A DNA stretch of 11,501 nucleotides, from the NCBI GenBank assembly GCA_039767595.1, contig JBDNBY010000090.1:1-11501 (forward strand). The letters are read 5' to 3'. The DNA is from JBDNBY01 sp039767595. Lineage in GTDB: Bacteria; Pseudomonadota; Alphaproteobacteria; Rhodobacterales; Rhodobacteraceae. Within the stretch, counting starts at the first letter, position 1. Every line of letters begins with the position of its first letter. Shown piece by piece: positions 1 through 6,804 of this stretch. A program made the position numbers and the translations under genes. The notes beneath the pieces are model-generated. The model worked only from the letters and a program-made list of their open reading frames with translations. It did not search any database and had not been told where the DNA came from.

Positions 1-1
1 A

Positions 2-1081
2 CTTTCTGCATTTGCGCGATCTTTCGATCGTGGCAGCAATGCCGATATTACGGGGCGCGACATGCGTGCGGTGACTGTGTCTGGGCGTTGGCACGATACG
101 TCGATACTGGGCAATGGCCTCTCGATATCGACGCAAGTGGGGGCAACTTTGCAAACTTTTGGACTGACCGACGATAGCCGCTTTGGTGATCAAGAGCAGT
201 TGTTTTCGCCTTATGCCGCTGTGTCTTTGGAGTGGCCTCAACATATCACAGGTCCATTGGGGGACTGGGTGTTCAACCCTCAGATGTCATTGATCACACG
301 TCGCGGTGTTGCGGCGAATAGTGATCTCTTTGATCCTGTTGTTGTGGAATTAGATGACGTCTCTTATCTGGGGGCCGAGACAGTTGCCGAATATTCTCCA
401 AGCGTGGATGGTCTGCGTGTCTCCTCGGGGTTTGAGTTGGAGCGTCTGGGCACAAAGTCATATGCGCGCTTCTCACTTGGACGGGTGTTTTTGAATGATG
501 TTGACACTCAAATGCAACGGCAAATGTCCAGTTGGATTTTGGGGGCGCAATATGCGCATACCAGTGGATTTGACAGCATTGCGAGTGCGCGGGCCGATCA
601 AGATGGGGAAATTCAACGGGCTGAAGTCATCTCTAGCTTCGCTTTAGGAACCTTTACGCTCGGACTTGATTATTATTTTGTTCAAGAAGATCCCGTGTTT
701 GAAATTTCTCAAAGCATTTCTGAATGGCGCGGCTCGCTGGGCTGGGCTTGGAATGATAGCTTCAACATTAAAACGTCGGTGTCCTATGACAATGTCCAAG
801 AAGATTTTACAAAAGGCACTTGGGGGATATTTTATAAACTCGATGATCCCTATATTTCGATCGTCACGGATTTTTCGTACAACTTTAGGGACATATCTCA
901 AAACGAATATAATGTTGGTCTAAATTACCGAAATGAATGCGTGGATTTCTTAGTTTTAGCTAAGCTTGATAATGACGAGGACAGTGATTTAGATCCCGCA
1001 AGCGTTTTTGAGTTTAAAGTTGACTTTCTTGGCTATACAAGTTCGAGTAACAGCGTCGGGAGCCGTAAATGCAAAAGCTAA
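2..1081 (+). CDS. lptD: LptD (LPS-assembly protein), C-terminal part; 5' end outside window
   Basis: The frame is open from base 2 to the TAA at 1079-1081, so 359 residues are visible and the gene begins left of the window; the ATG at 62 is internal. LptD is the outer-membrane beta-barrel that, with LptE, inserts lipopolysaccharide into the outer leaflet. The visible part has barrel character: alternating polar/hydrophobic strands rich in aromatic residues, joined by acidic loops. It also carries patches I recall from alphaproteobacterial LptD, such as LFSPYAAVSLEWP near the left end and YRNEC at about 926-940. Only two cysteines are visible, at codons 938-940 and 1070-1072, the second three residues from the end. 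Known LptD needs disulfides between late barrel cysteines and N-terminal ones, so these are the likely partners. The surA gene directly after it supports the call. The 3' third is visibly more AT-rich than the rest of the window. Confidence 0.86.
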   Translation, partial: LSAFARSFDRGSNADITGRDMRAVTVSGRWHDTSILGNGLSISTQVGATLQTFGLTDDSRFGDQEQLFSPYAAVSLEWPQHITGPLGDWVFNPQMSLITRRGVAANSDLFDPVVVELDDVSYLGAETVAEYSPSVDGLRVSSGFELERLGTKSYARFSLGRVFLNDVDTQMQRQMSSWILGAQYAHTSGFDSIASARADQDGEIQRAEVISSFALGTFTLGLDYYFVQEDPVFEISQSISEWRGSLGWAWNDSFNIKTSVSYDNVQEDFTKGTWGIFYKLDDPYISIVTDFSYNFRDISQNEYNVGLNYRNECVDFLVLAKLDNDEDSDLDPASVFEFKVDFLGYTSSSNSVGSRKCKS

Positions 1082-2247
1082 TGCCTATAACATCTATGAT
1101 ATGCAGTGTAGTTTTCATGCTGTGCTCTGCGGTTTTCGTGCAGGCCGCAGGGCTCTTTGGGCCTGCGATCAAAGTGAATAACGCACTTGTTAGTAACTAC
1201 GATGTTGCGCAACGCGCCGCGCTGTTTGAGTTGATAAATCAATCTGGCTCATATGAGGATGCGCTTGACTCAATGGTATCGGATGTTCTCAAGCGCACAG
1301 CGGCGAGTGATGCGGGTATTGTTGTGCCCGACGAGACAAAAGAGGCACTTGTTCAGCGCTTCGTGTCGAGCACGCCCCTGTCGCCGGATGAGGCGCTGGC
1401 GCGTGCAATCGATGCCGGAGTGGATCCACAGACAATTTCCCGCTTTGTCGAGACGCAATTTATGTGGGAGCAATTGGTGCGCCAACGCTTTTCGCGCCAA
1501 CTTTCATTACTGCGCCAAGATGATACCTCTGCGGCGCTCGCCCCGCGTGGGTTTATCGAAGTGAACCTGTCTGAAATTGCCTTGCAACTGATCCCAGGAC
1601 AGGAGCAAGAGCTTTTGGAGCTTGCCGAGGAATTGAGGTTTGAAAATTCCTTTGACACATTCGCACGCAATGCGCGCCAATTTTCCGCAGCGCCTTCTCG
1701 CGAAGATGGGGGCGCAATGGGGTGGATTAAGCAAGCCGGCTTGGCGCCAGTTGTCCAAGAAGCCATCGCTGGGCTGTCGATCGGAGAGGTCAGCGCACCG
1801 GTCACATTACCGCAAGCAGTTGTGCTAGTACGGTATAATGGCAAGCGCGAGAATATCTTGCCGCGCCCTGCTGTTGCATCCCTCACCTACCTTGAGATAT
1901 TGAGTGAAAACAAGGGTACCCAGGGCGATCTTCAATCTAGCTTGCAGCGCTGCGATGATATCTACGGCTTTGCCCAAGAGCTGAGCGACATATCTTATGC
2001 GTTCCATACTCGAGTTCCGTCACAAATTCCTGCCGAACAGCGTATAGCGCTTGAACGGCTGGATGAGAATGAAGTCACGAGCAATGGGCATAGCTTGCTC
2101 ATGCTGTGCACGCGCATTTATGATATTGCGCCAGCTGAAGATCAGGATGTCAGTGTGGAGATGGCAGATATGTTGAATACACGTCTGAATGCTCTTGCCG
2201 AAGGATATTTGGCTGAGCTGCGTGCAGATGCGCTCATTTCAAAATGA
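1069..2247 (+). CDS. surA: SurA-type periplasmic chaperone / peptidyl-prolyl isomerase
   Basis: The product has 392 residues with an N-terminal signal peptide: a hydrophobic stretch at about 7-25 and a likely cleavage after V-Q-A (residue 26). SurA escorts unfolded outer-membrane proteins, LptD among them, through the periplasm. Residues about 30-150 form the helical SurA N-domain. Residues about 161-260 form a parvulin-like rotamase domain with the characteristic REDGGAMGWI (211-220) and a following LSIGEVSAPV. Enterobacterial SurA has two parvulin domains; here only one is recognisable, and residues 265-350 look like a reduced second one. Cysteines 295 and 347 are the only ones in the mature protein. 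Start: ATG 1069 has GGGAG at 1058-1062 with a 6 nt spacer; ATG 1081, overlapping the lptD stop as TAATG, is an alternative that loses four residues. It overlaps lptD by 13 bp and pdxA by 4 bp, implying one transcript. Confidence 0.87.
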   Translation: MQKLMPITSMICSVVFMLCSAVFVQAAGLFGPAIKVNNALVSNYDVAQRAALFELINQSGSYEDALDSMVSDVLKRTAASDAGIVVPDETKEALVQRFVSSTPLSPDEALARAIDAGVDPQTISRFVETQFMWEQLVRQRFSRQLSLLRQDDTSAALAPRGFIEVNLSEIALQLIPGQEQELLELAEELRFENSFDTFARNARQFSAAPSREDGGAMGWIKQAGLAPVVQEAIAGLSIGEVSAPVTLPQAVVLVRYNGKRENILPRPAVASLTYLEILSENKGTQGDLQSSLQRCDDIYGFAQELSDISYAFHTRVPSQIPAEQRIALERLDENEVTSNGHSLLMLCTRIYDIAPAEDQDVSVEMADMLNTRLNALAEGYLAELRADALISK

Positions 2248-3206
2248 CAAATCCCATTGCTGTGACCATGGGCGATCCATCTGGGATTGGTCCGGAGTGT
2301 GTGGCCAAAACCTGGACACACATGAGAGCGTCGGACAACCATTTCTTCGTTATCGCAGACCCTACTCTTTATCACGATGTACCCGTTCAAATAATTGAGC
2401 ATCCGAGTGAAGCCGCTGAGGTTTTTGAACATCAATTACCTGTGATTCCCTTGGAATTGCAGGTGCCGCCGCAGCTGGGCCATCCTGATCCACGAAATGC
2501 CTCTGCTGTGGTCGCCTCAATTCGTCAGGCTGTGCACTTATGCCAATCAGGCGCCGCCTCTGCCGTGATGACGGCACCGATTAGCAAATCGACCCTCAAG
2601 GAGGGGACGGATTTCCCTTATCCTGGTCATACTGAATTTCTAGCGCATCTTGGTGGTGACGTGCCTGTGGCGATGATGCTCGCAAGCGAACAGTTGCGCG
2701 TCATCCCTGTCACGATCCACATTCCACTCAGTGAAGTGGCGCCTACGCTTAGCGAACAAGCCGTTTTTGAAACGATCACCCTAGCCGACCGTGAATTGCG
2801 TCACCGCTTTGATATTGATCAGCCGCGTATCGCGGTCGCCGGCCTCAATCCACATGCCGGCGAAAATGGGCATATGGGCACAGAAGATCAATCGGTGATA
2901 GCGAGCGCCATTGCGCGTGCGCAAGCGCATGGAATCACTGTCAAAGGCCCCTTACCTGCGGATACAATGTTTCATGCGCGCGCGCGCGCCTCCTATGATG
3001 TCGCGATTTGCATGTATCATGATCAGGCGCTTATACCGATTAAAACATTGGATTTTGATCGTGGTGTGAATGTGACATTGGGCCTGCCTTTTGTTCGCAC
3101 GTCCCCCGATCATGGGACGGCCTTTGATATTGCGGGCAAAGGGGTAGCCTCTGCCGAGGCAACGATTGAGGCGATACAACTGGCCGCTCAGCTCGGCAAA
3201 GGATGA
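2244..3206 (+). CDS. pdxA: 4-hydroxythreonine-4-phosphate dehydrogenase
   Basis: PdxA oxidises 4-phosphohydroxy-L-threonine with NAD(P)+ to an intermediate that PdxJ condenses with deoxyxylulose 5-phosphate, in the DXP-dependent pyridoxal phosphate pathway in the cytoplasm. The 320-residue product has the family length and its opening VTMGDPSGIGPE (7-18). The three divalent-metal histidines are visible at H159 (VTIHIPL), H204 (LNPHAGENG) and H259 (CMYHDQ); their spacing of 45 and 55 residues matches H166, H211 and H266 of the E. coli enzyme. PGHTEF (127-132) and RTSPDHGTAFDIAG near 285-298 are further family motifs. The ATG overlaps the surA stop (ATGA at 2244-2247) with no clear Shine-Dalgarno sequence, so translation is probably coupled to surA. 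All key residues are present. A (GC)7 run lies inside the gene just before the third metal histidine. Confidence 0.97.
   Translation: MTNPIAVTMGDPSGIGPECVAKTWTHMRASDNHFFVIADPTLYHDVPVQIIEHPSEAAEVFEHQLPVIPLELQVPPQLGHPDPRNASAVVASIRQAVHLCQSGAASAVMTAPISKSTLKEGTDFPYPGHTEFLAHLGGDVPVAMMLASEQLRVIPVTIHIPLSEVAPTLSEQAVFETITLADRELRHRFDIDQPRIAVAGLNPHAGENGHMGTEDQSVIASAIARAQAHGITVKGPLPADTMFHARARASYDVAICMYHDQALIPIKTLDFDRGVNVTLGLPFVRTSPDHGTAFDIAGKGVASAEATIEAIQLAAQLGKG
2976..2989. repeat. (GC)7 dinucleotide run inside pdxA
   Basis: Fourteen bases alternate G and C without interruption within pdxA and encode A-R-A-R-A, between the PADTMF motif and the YHD metal-binding histidine. It is the longest pure dinucleotide tract I noticed. 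Alternating GC can slip during replication or adopt Z-form DNA, but function here is only inference. A slip of one unit would frameshift pdxA before an essential histidine. Confidence 0.9.
3198..3203 (+). promoter_or_regulatory. Ribosome binding site that fixes the rsmA GTG start
   Basis: AAAGGA lies 7 nt before the GTG at 3211, overlapping the 3' end of pdxA. The in-frame ATG at 3166 lies well inside pdxA, would add 15 residues with no family similarity and has no comparable ribosome binding site. GTG 3211 is therefore preferred. Confidence 0.65.
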
Positions 3207-3210
3207 GATA

Positions 3211-4068
3211 GTGATTGACCCTGTTGAACAGCTCCCGCCATTGCGGGATGTGATCCGTACACATGAATTGGCCGCGCAAAAGTCGCTGGGTCAAAATTTC
3301 CTGTTGGATTTGAATTTAACGAGCAAGATTGCCCGTCAAGCGGGTGATTTATCGGGATGCGACGTGTTCGAAGTGGGGCCAGGGCCGGGTGGCCTCACCC
3401 GTGGCCTTTTGGTGGAGGGTGCGCGCAAAGTGTTGAGCGTGGAGAAAGATAAACGCTGCGTGCCTGTGTTGGATGAGATCAAAGATGCATCCAGAGGGCG
3501 GTTTTCCTACATGATCGGGGATGCGATGCAGATTAATCCGCTTGATCATTTGACGTCGCCGATCCGGATCGTGTCGAATTTACCCTATAATGTTGGGACA
3601 GAATTGCTCATCCGTTGGATGACCCCAGATATTTGGCCGCCCTTTTGGTCCAGCTTGACGTTGATGTTCCAAAAAGAAGTGGCCGAACGCATTGTTGCAC
3701 CGCCCTCGTCCAAGGCCTATGGCCGCCTCGCGTTGATGGTGCAATGGCGCGCCGATGCGCGGATTGTCATGCGTTTGCCACCCGAAGCATTTTCGCCCGC
3801 GCCAAAAGTCGAAAGTGCCGTGGTGCATATCACAGCGCTTGAAAAACCTCGATATGAGGCAAATGCCAAGATTTTAGAGAAAGTTGTCGCCCAAGCGTTT
3901 AATCAACGCCGCAAAATGTTGCGCGCCGCGCTCAAATCACTTGTGCCGAATATTGAAACTGTCCTTGAGAGCGCCGGCATTGAGCCGACGCAACGCGCAG
4001 AGACAGTATCACTTGAAAAATTCTGTGCCTTAGCGCGCAAAGTCGAGGCAATCAGACGCGGCGATTAA
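3211..4068 (+). CDS. rsmA: 16S rRNA (adenine1518-N6/adenine1519-N6)-dimethyltransferase
   Basis: RsmA (KsgA) uses S-adenosylmethionine to dimethylate two adjacent adenines in the 3'-terminal helix of 16S rRNA during late 30S maturation; its loss gives kasugamycin resistance. With the GTG start the protein has 285 residues, a normal length. Visible motifs are KSLGQNFL (24-31), the SAM-binding EVGPGPGGLT (54-63), the catalytic NLPYN (123-127), and the C-terminal FNQRRKMLR (230-238) typical of the rRNA dimethylase family. The sequence begins with PPLRDVIRTHELAAQKSLGQ, in line with the remembered alphaproteobacterial start. It sits 4 bp after pdxA and is the last gene of the lptD-surA-pdxA-rsmA operon. 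The enterobacterial neighbours apaG and apaH do not follow. Its TAA overlaps the stop of the convergent DUF4167 gene. Confidence 0.97.
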   Translation: MIDPVEQLPPLRDVIRTHELAAQKSLGQNFLLDLNLTSKIARQAGDLSGCDVFEVGPGPGGLTRGLLVEGARKVLSVEKDKRCVPVLDEIKDASRGRFSYMIGDAMQINPLDHLTSPIRIVSNLPYNVGTELLIRWMTPDIWPPFWSSLTLMFQKEVAERIVAPPSSKAYGRLALMVQWRADARIVMRLPPEAFSPAPKVESAVVHITALEKPRYEANAKILEKVVAQAFNQRRKMLRAALKSLVPNIETVLESAGIEPTQRAETVSLEKFCALARKVEAIRRGD

Positions 4069-4078
4069 GCGGCGTCTG
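4053..4078. repeat. Inverted repeat spanning the overlapping rsmA and DUF4167 stop codons
   Basis: Arms CAGACGC (4053-4059) and GCGTCTG (4072-4078) are perfect complements, and after one mismatch two more pairs extend the stem (4061-4062 with 4070-4071). The loop contains TTAA, which supplies the rsmA stop (4066-4068) and, on the other strand, the DUF4167 stop (4065-4067). The sequence codes for both protein ends at once. It could act as a bidirectional transcript-end hairpin, but neither side has a clean T-run, so intrinsic termination is not shown. Confidence 0.6.
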
Positions 4079-4646
4079 TATTTGTATCTACATGTGCCGA
4101 AGGTGCATCAGAGCCCTCTGAGGCATCTTCTTGTTTGACCCGTGGCTTGCGCGGTCTGCGCGGCTTGGGGGCCTTTTTCACTTCGGTTGGCGCGGGGGCC
4201 GTTACTTGTTCGGGCGTATCGACGAGGCTGGACTGCTGTGCCTCATCTGCTGACGTATCGACCACATCAATCGCTGATTGTCCCTGCGATATGCTGGGTT
4301 GCTCTGATTGCACGGCGTTCTGGGCTTCGTTGCGTTCGCGATCGCGCTCTTGTTGGCGCTCGCGATTTTCACGCTCTTGTTGTTCACGGCGCGTATCTTG
4401 TTCGCGCTGCGCTTCGGCCAACATACGCACATAATGTTCCGCATGCTGAAGGAAGTTTTCAGCTGCGACATTGTCATTATTGAGCTGTGCGTCGCGTGCC
4501 GCTTGGGAGTATTTATCAATGATTTGTTGCGGCGTGCCACGCACTTTGCCCTCAGGGCCAGAACTTTCAAAGTTCCGATTGATAACATTACCAAGTGACT
4601 TGTTACGATTGTTTTTATTCCGCGTACGGCCTTTAGTAGATCTCAT
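4065..4646 (-). CDS. DUF4167 domain-containing protein, function unknown
   Basis: The product has 193 residues and is cytoplasmic by appearance, with no signal peptide or membrane segment. Residues about 5-80 match what I recall of the alphaproteobacterial DUF4167 domain: a basic, asparagine-rich start (RTRNKNNRNKSLGNVINRNF), then GPEGKVRGTPQQIIDKY and a helix with AENFLQHAEHYVRML. Residues about 79-108 are a run of Arg, Glu and Gln that probably forms a charged helix. An acidic, low-complexity stretch follows, then a strongly basic Pro-Lys-Arg patch (157-171) and an acidic tail. This composition suggests nucleic-acid or ribosome binding, which is inference only. It lies downstream of prfA-prmC on the same strand, a linkage I recall from other alphaproteobacteria, but the 148 bp gap allows a separate promoter. 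A weak GGA lies 7 nt before the ATG. Its last codons overlap rsmA tail to tail. Confidence 0.88.
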   Translation of the reverse strand: MRSTKGRTRNKNNRNKSLGNVINRNFESSGPEGKVRGTPQQIIDKYSQAARDAQLNNDNVAAENFLQHAEHYVRMLAEAQREQDTRREQQERENRERQQERDRERNEAQNAVQSEQPSISQGQSAIDVVDTSADEAQQSSLVDTPEQVTAPAPTEVKKAPKPRRPRKPRVKQEDASEGSDAPSAHVDTNTDAA

Positions 4647-4794
4647 CTATGTGTCCAACATGATTTTGAAACGTGTCAGCAATCAATTAATTAGCGATGT
4701 GCTGGGAGTTTGGACCGCGTCAGTCGCGATGCCTTGATAGAGCTTTACTCTACTTTAGTGGGATGCCACAAGAGCAAAGCGCGCATTTTACAGA

Positions 4795-5631
4795 TTAATT
4801 TGCAATTTGAGCACTCAGAACACGGGGGCGAGCGGATAAATCATCATGCAATGTGATGTCTTGATACCCGTGTTGAGCTGCGATTTGTTCGACGTCGGGG
4901 CCTTGATCGATGCCAAATTCAACGGCGATCCGACCACCTTGGCCAAGATAGACGGCTGCCTGCGCAAAAATAATACGATAGGGATCAAGGCCATCGCCGC
5001 CTGGAGTGAGCGCTTGATGAGGCTCATAAAGCCGCACTTCTGGCGACAGCGTGTCCATGTCGGATTGTGGAATATAGGGCGGATTTGAGAGGATGAGATC
5101 AAATTGCCCCGTGACATTGGAAAACCAGTTCGACTGTCTCAACGTCATATTCGTCGCGCCAAGGCGTTGCGCATTGGCCCGCGCCACATCAAGGGCGGCG
5201 GCGCTGATATCGACACCAGTGACGTGCGCATCCCGCAGGTCAAGCGCGGCAGAAATAGCAATGGCGCCCGAGCCTGTTCCGAGATCCAAAATTGTCCGTG
5301 GGCGGTGCGCCAGAGCGAATTCCACCAAAAGCTCGGTCTCGGGACGCGGATCAAGGACGTCGGGGGTGACGATAAACTCTGATTTCCAAAATGCGCGTTT
5401 CCCTGTGAGATGGGAAAATGGCTCGCGCGCGGCACGGCGGGTGATCAATTCCAAGAACCGATTGGACACATCCTCGGCCAACGGATCATGTGAATTGAGA
5501 CGCAGATAGGCCAGGTCTTTGCCCAGTACAAAGGCCAAAAGACGATCGGCCTCGCGCGCGGAGTCCTCGACGCCCGCGGCGCGCAGCATCTCCCGCCCAT
5601 TGGACAGAGTGTCACCGAGTTTACACGTCAT
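4795..5631 (-). CDS. prmC: Peptide chain release factor N5-glutamine methyltransferase
   Basis: PrmC (HemK) methylates the glutamine of the GGQ motif in release factors 1 and 2, which speeds peptide release at stop codons. The 278-residue product has the helical N-domain (about 1-80), RPETE (96-100), the SAM-binding loop DLGTGSGAIA (116-125) and the catalytic NPPY at 183-186. The position is the same as in E. coli PrmC. EPHQALTPGGDGLD (203-216) is another family signature. The ATG at 5631 lies inside the end of prfA (11 bp overlap) with no evident Shine-Dalgarno sequence, so it is probably translated by reinitiation after its own substrate, RF1. The gene is intact. Confidence 0.97.
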   Translation of the reverse strand: MTCKLGDTLSNGREMLRAAGVEDSAREADRLLAFVLGKDLAYLRLNSHDPLAEDVSNRFLELITRRAAREPFSHLTGKRAFWKSEFIVTPDVLDPRPETELLVEFALAHRPRTILDLGTGSGAIAISAALDLRDAHVTGVDISAAALDVARANAQRLGATNMTLRQSNWFSNVTGQFDLILSNPPYIPQSDMDTLSPEVRLYEPHQALTPGGDGLDPYRIIFAQAAVYLGQGGRIAVEFGIDQGPDVEQIAAQHGYQDITLHDDLSARPRVLSAQIAN

Positions 5632-6679
5632 TCATTTCGGCCAGTAGGCTGGCTTGGGCATCGGCCCGCAGCGCGTCGATCACTTCGGTCAGATCGCCGC
5701 CAAGAATTTGATCAAGCCGATAGAGGGTCAAGTTAATCCGGTGATCCGTGAGCCGCCCTTGCGGGAAATTATACGTGCGAATACGCTCGGATCGATCGCC
5801 GCTGCCCACTTGGGATTTACGATTGGCCGAGCGTTCCCCATCAATACGCTGGCGTTCCATATCATAAAGCCGTGTCTTGAGGACTTGCATCGCGATCTCG
5901 CGGTTGCGGTGTTGGGATTTTTCCGACGATGTCACAACGATACCGGTTGGTAAATGCGTGATCCGAACGGCCGAATCTGTAGTGTTGACGTGCTGACCCC
6001 CTGCCCCAGAGCTCCGCATCGTATCAATGCGCAGATCGCCGGCATTGATATCGATGTCAACATCTTCGGCCTCGGGCAATACGGCGACGGTGGCGGCGGA
6101 TGTGTGTACGCGCCCGCCGCTTTCGGTTTCAGGAACACGCTGCACACGGTGCACACCAGATTCGTATTTCATTAAGCCAAAGACATTATCGCCTTTGATA
6201 TGGGCGACGACCTCTTTGATCCCGCCCAACTCGCTTTCGCTCAGTTCAATGAGTTCAATGGCCCAACCCTGCCCTTCGGCATAGCGTTGGTACATTCGTA
6301 GCAGATCGGCCGCAAATAGACCGGCCTCGTCCCCGCCCGTTCCGGGACGAATTTCAAGGATCGCACTTTTGTCATCGTCTGGATCCTTGGGCAGCAAGGC
6401 CAATTGCAGCGCCGCCTCTAAGTGAGGGATGGTCTCGTCAAGGTCGGCAATCTCGGCCCGAGCGAGGTCTTGCATCTCTGGATCCTCAAGCATGGCGCGC
6501 GCCTCGATCAGCCCGTCTTGCGCGGTTTGATAGGCATTGACCTGTTCTACGACCGGCTTGAGATCGGAGTACTCTTTCGACAGTTTCGCAATTTGCGTCG
6601 GATCAGATCCTGAATTGAGCTGAGCCTCGATAAATTCGAACCGTTGTTTGATAGAGTGGAGTTTGTCATCTGAAATCAT
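5621..6679 (-). CDS. prfA: Peptide chain release factor 1 (RF1)
   Basis: RF1 reads UAA and UAG stop codons in the ribosomal A site and triggers hydrolysis of peptidyl-tRNA. With the ATG at 6679 the protein has 352 residues. The GGQ loop is at 227-229 within RSSGAGGQHVNTTDSAVRI; the VNTTDSAV continuation is of RF1 rather than RF2 type. The codon-recognition P-x-T tripeptide appears as P-E-T (183-185) in RVPETESGGRVHTSAAT. EIRPGTGGDEAGLFA near 109-123 is also diagnostic. A GTG at 6685 in the same frame would add two residues; neither start has a strong ribosome binding site, and I chose ATG because family members commonly begin at about this point. It leads the prfA-prmC pair and diverges from mazG. 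Confidence 0.97.
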   Translation of the reverse strand: MISDDKLHSIKQRFEFIEAQLNSGSDPTQIAKLSKEYSDLKPVVEQVNAYQTAQDGLIEARAMLEDPEMQDLARAEIADLDETIPHLEAALQLALLPKDPDDDKSAILEIRPGTGGDEAGLFAADLLRMYQRYAEGQGWAIELIELSESELGGIKEVVAHIKGDNVFGLMKYESGVHRVQRVPETESGGRVHTSAATVAVLPEAEDVDIDINAGDLRIDTMRSSGAGGQHVNTTDSAVRITHLPTGIVVTSSEKSQHRNREIAMQVLKTRLYDMERQRIDGERSANRKSQVGSGDRSERIRTYNFPQGRLTDHRINLTLYRLDQILGGDLTEVIDALRADAQASLLAEMNDV

Positions 6680-6804
6680 GCCCACTCTACTGGCCTAGCC
6701 TATGGGTTTGGTCAAGTTCAAATTCATATCGGATGTCATGGCTACTCATACTGGATCGCCTGTGGTAACCGATGAGTAACGCACAATTTTGACCGAGGTA
6801 TCCC
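6680..6804. other. Divergent intergenic region between prfA and mazG
   Basis: These 125 bp must hold the start signals for both prfA (minus) and mazG (plus). I could not pick a convincing -35/-10 pair for either direction; AT-richer sequence lies at about 6714-6730. The mazG ribosome binding site GAGG is at 6795-6798. Confidence 0.6.
6743..6778. repeat. Inverted repeat in the prfA-mazG divergent region
   Basis: TACTCAT (6743-6749) is repeated inverted as ATGAGTA (6772-6778), with a 22 bp spacer, about 26 bp before the mazG start. It could be a two-site operator (arms about three helical turns apart, centre to centre), but an inverted pair of this length is expected by chance at an appreciable rate in a region this size. 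Confidence 0.3.

Noticed and set aside
62..64. ATG at 62 as the start of the first gene
   Set aside because: The same frame is open back to base 2 and the upstream codons read as continuous LptD-like sequence, so this is an internal methionine of a truncated gene.
3166..3210. ATG 3166 as the rsmA start
   Set aside because: It would overlap pdxA by 41 bp and add 15 residues unlike the family; GTG 3211 has a good ribosome binding site and the expected N-terminus.
4135..4434. Cys/Ser-rich 99-residue open frame on the plus strand opposite the DUF4167 gene
   Set aside because: It is the antisense reading of Arg/Gln/Glu-rich DUF4167 codons; the composition follows from that, and there is no ribosome binding site or family resemblance.
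4658..4686. TTGATT-17-TCATGT on the minus strand as a DUF4167 promoter
   Set aside because: Only 4 of 6 matches in each box, and the resulting start would lie downstream of the only ribosome-binding-like GGA, leaving almost no leader.
4738..4752. Small hairpin TAGAG/CTCTA after prmC as a terminator
   Set aside because: The stem is five weak pairs with no T-run on the minus strand; not adequate for an intrinsic terminator.
4747..4754. ACTCTACT shared by the prmC-DUF4167 gap and the region before prfA (6684-6691)
   Set aside because: An 8-base match between two regions of this size is expected by chance with substantial probability, and the flanking bases do not agree.
5093..5509. 138-residue plus-strand frame opposite prmC
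   Set aside because: It is a shadow of prmC, which has all family motifs; the antisense protein has no recognisable domain.
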